Of a stretch of 64,000 nucleotides of DNA, positions 58,201 to 64,000 are shown in pieces. Positions within the stretch are counted from its first letter, which is position 1. Every line of letters begins with the position of its first letter. Position numbers and translations under genes: made by a program. This DNA is from Nereocystis luetkeana (lineage: Eukaryota; Sar; Phaeophyceae; Laminariales; Laminariaceae), in NCBI GenBank assembly GCA_031213475.1, contig JARUPZ010000034.1:2686501-2750500 (forward strand), written 5' to 3'. The notes under the pieces were generated by a model, which searched no databases, was not told the DNA's origin, and worked only from the letters and a program-made list of their open reading frames with translations.

Positions 58201-61200
58201 AAGTGATGGACGACGTCCGTTCCTTCTTGGTGTGTTTCAAAGCGAATACCGCCGTAACAGTAGCACTGGACAGTCAACCTACCCGTTTCTGCTCGAGAGA
58301 ACCCTGCCCATCCAGGTCGGGTTTGTGTAGCCCCGGTACTCTTGTGTTGCGGTATTTACACCATATTTCATGCATGCTAATGATATTGGTGGGTAACGAT
58401 GATGATGATGATGATGATGATGATGGTGGTAGTGTTGATGACGATGCTAATGAAGATGCTGATGATGCTCCTACTGCTGCGGCTGTTGCCGATTCCGATG
58501 ATGACTTCGACAGCTCACTTCGACGCCTCTTGAGCTACATTCGCACAACAACCTCTCGCTTACGTACACGATATATATATCCATATGTACGTCGCTGCTT
58601 CTTTGTGCCGTCTCCAGGCTTTTGTGCTGATCCCGTTCATGGAGTTTCTCCTACCGGTGGCCTTGAGGATATTTCCCAACATGCTTCCATCGACATTCCA
58701 GGTATTGGGCCGCATGACGGCGAGTTTTGGGTTGCGGGTTGGAAAATGGTCTACGCCTCTGATTCATTGGCGCAAAAAAAAAGTTTTCCTTGCGAATTTT
58801 CTGTGCATCAAGTAGAAGGGTAGCCACCCAAGCCGGCACTGGACAGTTGCAGAAACCTGTTGCGCGAACGATCTGCCTTCCATGTTTCCCTGCGTTGTCC
58901 TATTTATCATTTCTCCGGCAACTCGCCATTGATTCTGGCCTTCAGCGGCTCATTGCGTCTCTGTCCCCCACGATCATGGTGCATTTTGTGTTACCTCAGG
59001 ACAGCTTGAAGGAAGAAGAGAAGCTGAAGAAGGAGCTTCGGCTGCGCATGGCGTACGCTGGCTTTCTTCAGGAGACGGTCACGGCCATGGCGGTTAAGAA
59101 AAAAACGAGGTGTGTCGTCGTACTACGCCAGTTGCTCGCCGTTCGTCGGAGCTATTGCTATTTTTAGTGCTGTTTCTGTCAGGCTTGTTATTGTGTACCA
59201 AGCGGAAAGCGCGAGAGCATGAGTTAGCTGCATTCGATGAAAATCGACGAGCAGTGGGAATGCTGAACCCTATGCGCGACAAAAAAATAAAGGCACGTAC
59301 CGTGGTGGAGAAGGGATGACACCTGTGGCCACGGCTTGTCCAGAAGATCGCTGAGGGTAAAACCTCATACGAGTTAGGCTGGAAAGTAAAGGTGATGACT
59401 AAAAAAAGGAAAAACATGACGGTATGTCTGGTACTCTCCTACTGTAAACATTTTTTTTTAATGATGTCTCGTGCACTTCTTGAAGCGAACATGGAACCAT
59501 AAATATCGACTCGAACCCATCTCTATATGACGGATTCATTGGTGGGGGGTTTCCGGCCACGTTAAGAAACTTGACGAAGAGTGTTCCTGGGCTGCTTTAG
59601 GGTATATCGAGTACGGGTGTTTGCGCGACCTTCACTAGGATAAGGCAAAGCAACGCTATTTAGGTATTACACATACCTAGTACTTTGTATAACTAGTTCC
59701 GACACAACCGCTGCTGCATGCATTAAAAGGTGCAAGACGATGGAGAGAGTGGAATCACACACCCTGCCTCATTCCTGTGGCGTACTAAGCACGGATACTA
59801 TTGTTCCTGGTATCAATTTGGCAACAACCGATGGAACCCTTGCGGACAACTCAACATTTTCTCTGACCAGGGTACGCATAGGCGCTGCTTCCGAGTGTAT
59901 GCTACCTGCTATTAAAGGCGTAGCAATATTTCCCACTATGGTTCTTTTCATACTACTATCTGTAGGGCGGAGGACGGCGGCGAGTCCGAGGCTACGACGG
60001 GCGAGCTGACGGAGTTCATCGAGAAGGCTAAGATGGGGGAGATCACCAACCAGGATATACCCAAATTTGCCAAGCTGTTCAAGGTGCCTTGCCTATTATG
60101 GGGTGTGGTCTCTCTGAGTGCATAAAATGAGGTTTCCGCATCATATCAATACCACGCTATGCAATGTCGAACCAGACTAAACCGTGTAGACACAACCGGT
60201 CGCCCGTGAACGAGCGTGAGCGATCTGTGAGGCAGAACAAGTATATACTGTTTGGCTCTATACTATTTGGCAAGTTGATACCTGATACATACTTACCCGG
60301 ACAGGCAAAAACGTGCCGCTCCTACGTACCAGGTACACTGGTAGAGGATCCCCAAGAAAGGTCATGTTGCCCCACCGAAAATGTATGGTGCCGCGTTAGC
60401 CAATTTCTGTACCGACGCAGCGGAGGCTTCCTTGCGTTCCATCGACCTTGTGCCCTATATCTTATTTTGTTCAACCCATGACTCGGTCCTACCTGGTATA
60501 TCTTGTTTTGACCAACTCATGACCCCGTCCCTGTCTCGGCGCCCATTGGTTATGTACCTGGTACGAAATTATTATCACAATGCACACCTCGGACAGATGC
60601 GATCTATCTATCTATCTACAGATGAATCATATACAGATACATCATCTACTCCAGATCCTAAGCTGCTGTTTTTTAGATGTTGAACAGGATCTGTGTAGCA
60701 CAGATCTAACCCAGGAAGCATGTTCACGCAGATTATACGTACGGCTCCCACCCTGCAACATAGGGTACTATAGAACCTGCCTTGAAATGCTTAGCTAATA
60801 AACTTGGAATCGATCGTCTGTCTGAGATGTGCAATATTGTCAATTTCTGCGTTTTCCGCTATCGGCGTCTCTTCAGGACGAGCTGACTATGGACAACATC
60901 TCGCGGTCTGGCCTGGTAAACATGTGCCGCTATATGGGGCTCCCCCCATTCGGAAACGACAACTTCTTGCGTTTCCAACTCCGCTCGAAGCTGCGAGCCA
61001 TCACACAGGTGCATTCCTCCGGCGTGAAAGGGTGGCTTTTCGAACCAAACGGTGCGGTACACCATTTTTGTTACCTTTCTTTCTCGGTGACGACTGCTCG
61101 TTCGATGTTCGATGCTGAAAATATGCTTGGTGAATGGTTTTGATAAGTCGTGAGCTGCTACGGTTTTGTAGCTGATACTGGTACGGTGTAGGCGAGGTCA

Positions 61201-64000
61201 AGCGCAGCAGGTACAAGATCGGGGCATGCATTCGCTCCGGCGAAAGCCCGCCAGACTTTGCCACGTGTGTCGGTCGCTGGCCCGCAATTGTCTCATGCAT
61301 CGTCGTCCTGCTTTTGGGGTGTCTTTATTGGCAGGATGACCAGCGCATCCTCTGGGAAGGAGTGTCGAGTCTGACCAAGCAGGAGCTTCAGGTCAGTGCA
61401 GGTCGGCAATTGCTCAACCTGCGATATTTTGTTTGTCGATAGTTTTGGACTGGAAGAGCTACTACAGTCATGTTTTCCCCGGGATTCTGCGCTTTTCCTT
61501 CAAAACAGGTGTTAATCGTCGTTATCCAGTGTATCTCAACTACGTACCTGGTATGTAACGTATACACTGGCATTTAGATTTACAAAGACAGCGTCAAACT
61601 GTGTCATGTCCGTTCTCGAGACATGAGAAAAATATCAACGGAAACTGCTTGACAACGCAGACCTTCCTTTTCTTCGCATACTTCGTGCCACACATAAGCC
61701 GTTTTTTCATCTTACTGATAATACGTTGTTTTCATTGTTTTCGCTCTAACCCCGATCTCCGCCAGTTGTACATCACTCGTACCTCCTTAGCGCATTTTAG
61801 TTCATGTTGACGAGGAGCTGCTTCTCGGTATGATGAAGGATTCGACTGTGCTGGAGTATCCATTTTGCACCAAACCCGGACCTGTCTTGCTTTTGGTCCA
61901 TGTTGGTGCAGGAAGCATGCCGAGAGCGAGGCATGCGCGCTACGGGTCTGACCAAGCAGGGGTATGTCAGGCAGCTAAGCCAGTGGCTGGATCTCAGGTG
62001 AGACCACTGTTAATAGTTATACAACGAGCTCGTTCTATTCACAGCGCACTTTACGTGTATACCTGGTTGACTTCAAGAAGATGTTGTAGTTTTACAGCAG
62101 TTCTGCGTGACTTACACCGAGATGGTGATTAAGTGTAAGGTGGGGGACCACGGACTGTAGCGTAAAAGGAGAAAACTTGCCAGGCAATGGCGCGTGTTCA
62201 TTGCACTAAGGCCGTTTCTACTTGCACACGCGCTACTTCAACCCTCGGCGCCTTGACTGGCACCAACCACAACCCCGAATGTTGCCTCCTGAACCATTCA
62301 ACCATGCTCATTCCGCGCTGCGCCGTCGTACGTGCTGTCGATGTTATTCCGATGTTTTCTTGTCGCGGTGGCACTTTGCAGTACGAAGAAGAGCGTACCC
62401 ATCTCCCTGCTCATTATGAGCCGGGCGTTCACCCTTCAGGCGCCCGACCCCGCGAAGGCTTTGGCGCAGTCTATCTCCGCCATGGACGAGGATGTCGTCA
62501 CGGAGGTGAGCGCCGAACGTTAAGGTCGAGCGTTGCACGTGTTGCATCAAGTCTCAGGCCTCGGCGAAGCCCCCCCCCCCACTCGTGGTTGATTGTTACG
62601 ACCGATATTGCTATATTAAACGGTTATCCAAATTCTCCAAATCGACCATCGCACACAAGTCGACCGACGACAGTTACGAATGTCGTGTTGCGCAAGTGTC
62701 TAGCGATAGCTAAGGCATGTTTGTTATTAGGTGTTGCAGTTCGTGGGAGGGATTGTCGCTCACGGCAGCTTTGTGGTTATTCCGTCTCTTCACGACAGCA
62801 GCGCGAGCGAGATACCCGCTGCTAGTATTCCCTCGTGGTTTTCAAACCCTTGTTGATGGTTGCAGGCGCGGCTACCGCGACGTTTTGCGTAAATAACCCT
62901 TTTGCCCTTTGGTCGGCGCAGGTTATGATTGACGCGGCTTCCAGGGAGGAGCAGAAGACACCAGAATACCGCACGAGGAAGCTGGAGTCTTTGACACGAC
63001 AGAACGAGCTCATCGAGGAAGAAAACCGGAAGCGAGAGGAGGCCAAGCAGGCACAGGTCGGTCGATCGCGGAGGGTGCTGAATTTTCGGCTACAATACTC
63101 GCGCTGTAATTTCTGCTTTTGGTATATTTTCGGCTAAACTTGCTGTATGTTCGCAACTTCGTACTTTGGACTGCAATACTATGAATCGTGCTGTAATCTC
63201 GTGACGTCGGCTACCCGTGCTGCATTTTCGGGGTCACCAGGTACATGATACTCGAGCTGTATTTTCGGCTACAGTGCTTGCGTCGTGTTGCCATCCTGTA
63301 GAATATCGCCCCCCAAGAAGAATCTGTTGAGCAAGAGCAAGAGTGGTGAGGGTCCCATGGGCTTCCCACGAGCAACGGGGAGGCTTGGAGTTTGGGCACC
63401 ACTTGCGGCTTTGGCCGCTACATAATATAATATTTAATGTATATGCCGGTATATGGATCGGATATCGGGCCTTTACGCTCCTATCACGAGATGATTAATG
63501 TTTTTTTGTCATTCTGTGCATCTTTGTTGAGAAAGTGTTCGTACTGCAAACGTTCTTTCACAGGAAGCTAAGAAGGCCGAGGAAGCCAAGAAGGCTGAGG
63601 ATTTCAAGGCTGCCGAGATGGACGAGACCGACGTTGTCAAGGCTGCTCATAGCGCATCCAAGACGAGCGCAGCCGCGGTGAGACGCATCGGATTGATTCT
63701 GTCGCTTTGCCGACACGGTGCAGGAGACACAGTGCAGGAACGGGCCAAGGGATCTATCTCAGTATCTATTAAAGGGGCTGAGCCTCGCATATGTTACATC
63801 ATACTTGGTACCAGGTACATACCAAAGTACGAAGGGGCTTTCTGCTGAATGGTAGATGCGCCGTGGGTCTACATAGCCTGCTTGTTCTTTAGCGCGCGGT
63901 GTGTCTGCGTATTGCTGGATGGCATCGCGTCGAATACGGTATGTACTGCGAGTAAATATGATAACTCGCGATCGTGCTTTGCTTGCGAAGGCGCCGAGTA
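52278..64000 (+). CDS. LETM1: LETM1, mitochondrial inner-membrane cation/proton transporter, 3' end beyond window
   Basis: Thirteen exons seen: 52,278-52,616; 56,247-56,357; 56,763-56,936; 57,230-57,391; 58,618-58,701; 59,000-59,109; 59,966-60,083; 60,877-61,008; 61,335-61,391; 61,912-61,997; 62,382-62,505; 62,922-63,056; 63,564-63,677. All are GT-AG and in phase, about 582 residues so far. Residues 1-113 form an Arg/Ser/Ala-rich leader containing LRALSSG, a plausible presequence cleavage zone. Residues ~151-330 carry the LETM1 core: [37 protein letters not shown], the Pro-bearing membrane helix [20 protein letters not shown], then [20 protein letters not shown]. Later come [36 protein letters not shown] and [15 protein letters not shown], the ribosome-binding-like fold, then a Lys/Glu-rich coiled coil. 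LETM1 mediates K+/H+ or Ca2+/H+ exchange and mitochondrial volume control. The exon 1 to 2 join rests on phase and context only. Confidence 0.93.
53330..53560. repeat. Trinucleotide-rich low-complexity region (CACCAGCA, GCTGCT)
   Basis: 53,340-53,400 is an array of CACCAGCA/AGCACCAGCA units and 53,485-53,530 is a GCC/GCT run. Long open frames arise on both strands as a by-product of the triplet bias. Confidence 0.85.
54420..54470. mobile_element. Half of a fold-back MITE
   Basis: Only the left arm AACCCTTTTAGGACTGCAGT followed by CCAGTTTTGGGGACGAACCA remains. It ends six bases before the TIR element that starts at 54,477. Confidence 0.8.
54477..55141. mobile_element. TIR element with AAACACGATTCGT ends
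   Basis: The left end CGAACAAAGAAAAACACGAT continuing TCGTGAGG is matched by the reversed right end CGAACCCATAAAAAAACACG continuing ATTCGTCAC. TGA flanks both ends. The interior (54,785-54,960) is a degenerate GGCCGGGCCAGGC-type repeat of about 60-70 bases per unit. No transposase is visible; superfamily unknown. Confidence 0.7.
55377..55745 (-). repeat. 185-bp tandem duplication with conserved Cys-rich minus-strand frame
   Basis: Unit 1 (55,377-55,561) and unit 2 (55,562-55,745) share GCAGAGCTTA and GGGCTGACAATACCACCTGC. On the minus strand both read a similar peptide, with [11 protein letters not shown] and [15 protein letters not shown] in unit 2 and near matches in unit 1. The peptide is not recognised. 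It sits in the first intron of LETM1 on the opposite strand. Confidence 0.75.
58398..58425. repeat. (GAT)n microsatellite in a LETM1 intron
   Basis: Nine or more GAT triplets in a row, followed by related GATG/GACGATG words up to about 58,475. It lies in the intron before the membrane-helix exon. Confidence 0.9.
59175..59320 (+). mobile_element. Diverged SINE body in a LETM1 intron
   Basis: The segment AAATAAAGGCACGTACCGTG followed by GTGGAGAAGGG matches the AAATGAAGGCACGTACCGTA and GCGGGAAGGGG of the full SINE at 21,743-21,775, preceded by a similar ATTCGATG...CGACGAG block. The tRNA-like head is not clear. Confidence 0.6.
63678..64000 (+). other. LETM1 intron at the right edge
   Basis: After the donor GTGAGA at 63,678 the sequence is intronic to the window end and contains a TACTTGGTACCAGGTACATA cluster at about 63,804-63,823. 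The following exons, including any EF-hand, lie outside. Confidence 0.6.

Overview
The window is nuclear DNA of an intron-rich eukaryote. I rebuilt five protein-coding genes from exon fragments. All 36 introns I propose are GT-AG and every exon-exon join keeps the reading frame. They carry a eukaryotic bactofilin-like protein, a P-type PPR protein, an unidentified acidic coiled-coil protein, a BioD/AAA_26-type P-loop protein with a mitochondrial-looking leader, and LETM1. This set, with moderate GC, kilobase introns and abundant small transposons, fits a photosynthetic stramenopile, perhaps a brown alga or a relative. The lineage is inference; the eukaryotic, intron-rich character is read directly.

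Layout: (1) 1,557-10,798 minus, bactofilin-like gene, 6 exons seen, 5' end open. (2) 11,273-19,050 plus, PPR gene, 7 exons, divergent from (1). (3) 19,051-22,130, intergenic, with a textbook tRNA-derived SINE at 21,536-21,882. (4) 22,131-27,826 plus, acidic coiled-coil gene, 4 exons. (5) 28,219-51,727 minus, a 23.5 kb gene for a 417-residue P-loop protein, 11 exons. Its last intron (28,446-39,698) is an 11 kb transposon sink: a degraded LTR-retroelement gag region with one putative LTR, two inverted ~0.8 kb TIR elements plus a fragment of a third, and a 1.26 kb tandem duplication. Its other introns hold a PIF/Harbinger-like MITE, fold-back palindromes and further repeats. (6) 52,278 to beyond 64,000 plus, LETM1, 13 exons seen, running off the right edge.

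Genes (1)/(2) and (5)/(6) are head-to-head pairs with about 0.5 kb between start regions, suggesting shared promoters. (5) and (6) both begin with basic, Ser/Ala/Arg-rich mitochondrial-type leaders. (2) may also be organellar.

The non-coding DNA is peppered with short near-palindromic words (TACCAGGTA/TACCTGGTA, TATTAATA, GTACGTAC, AGCAGTA), which I consider the oddest whole-window signal.
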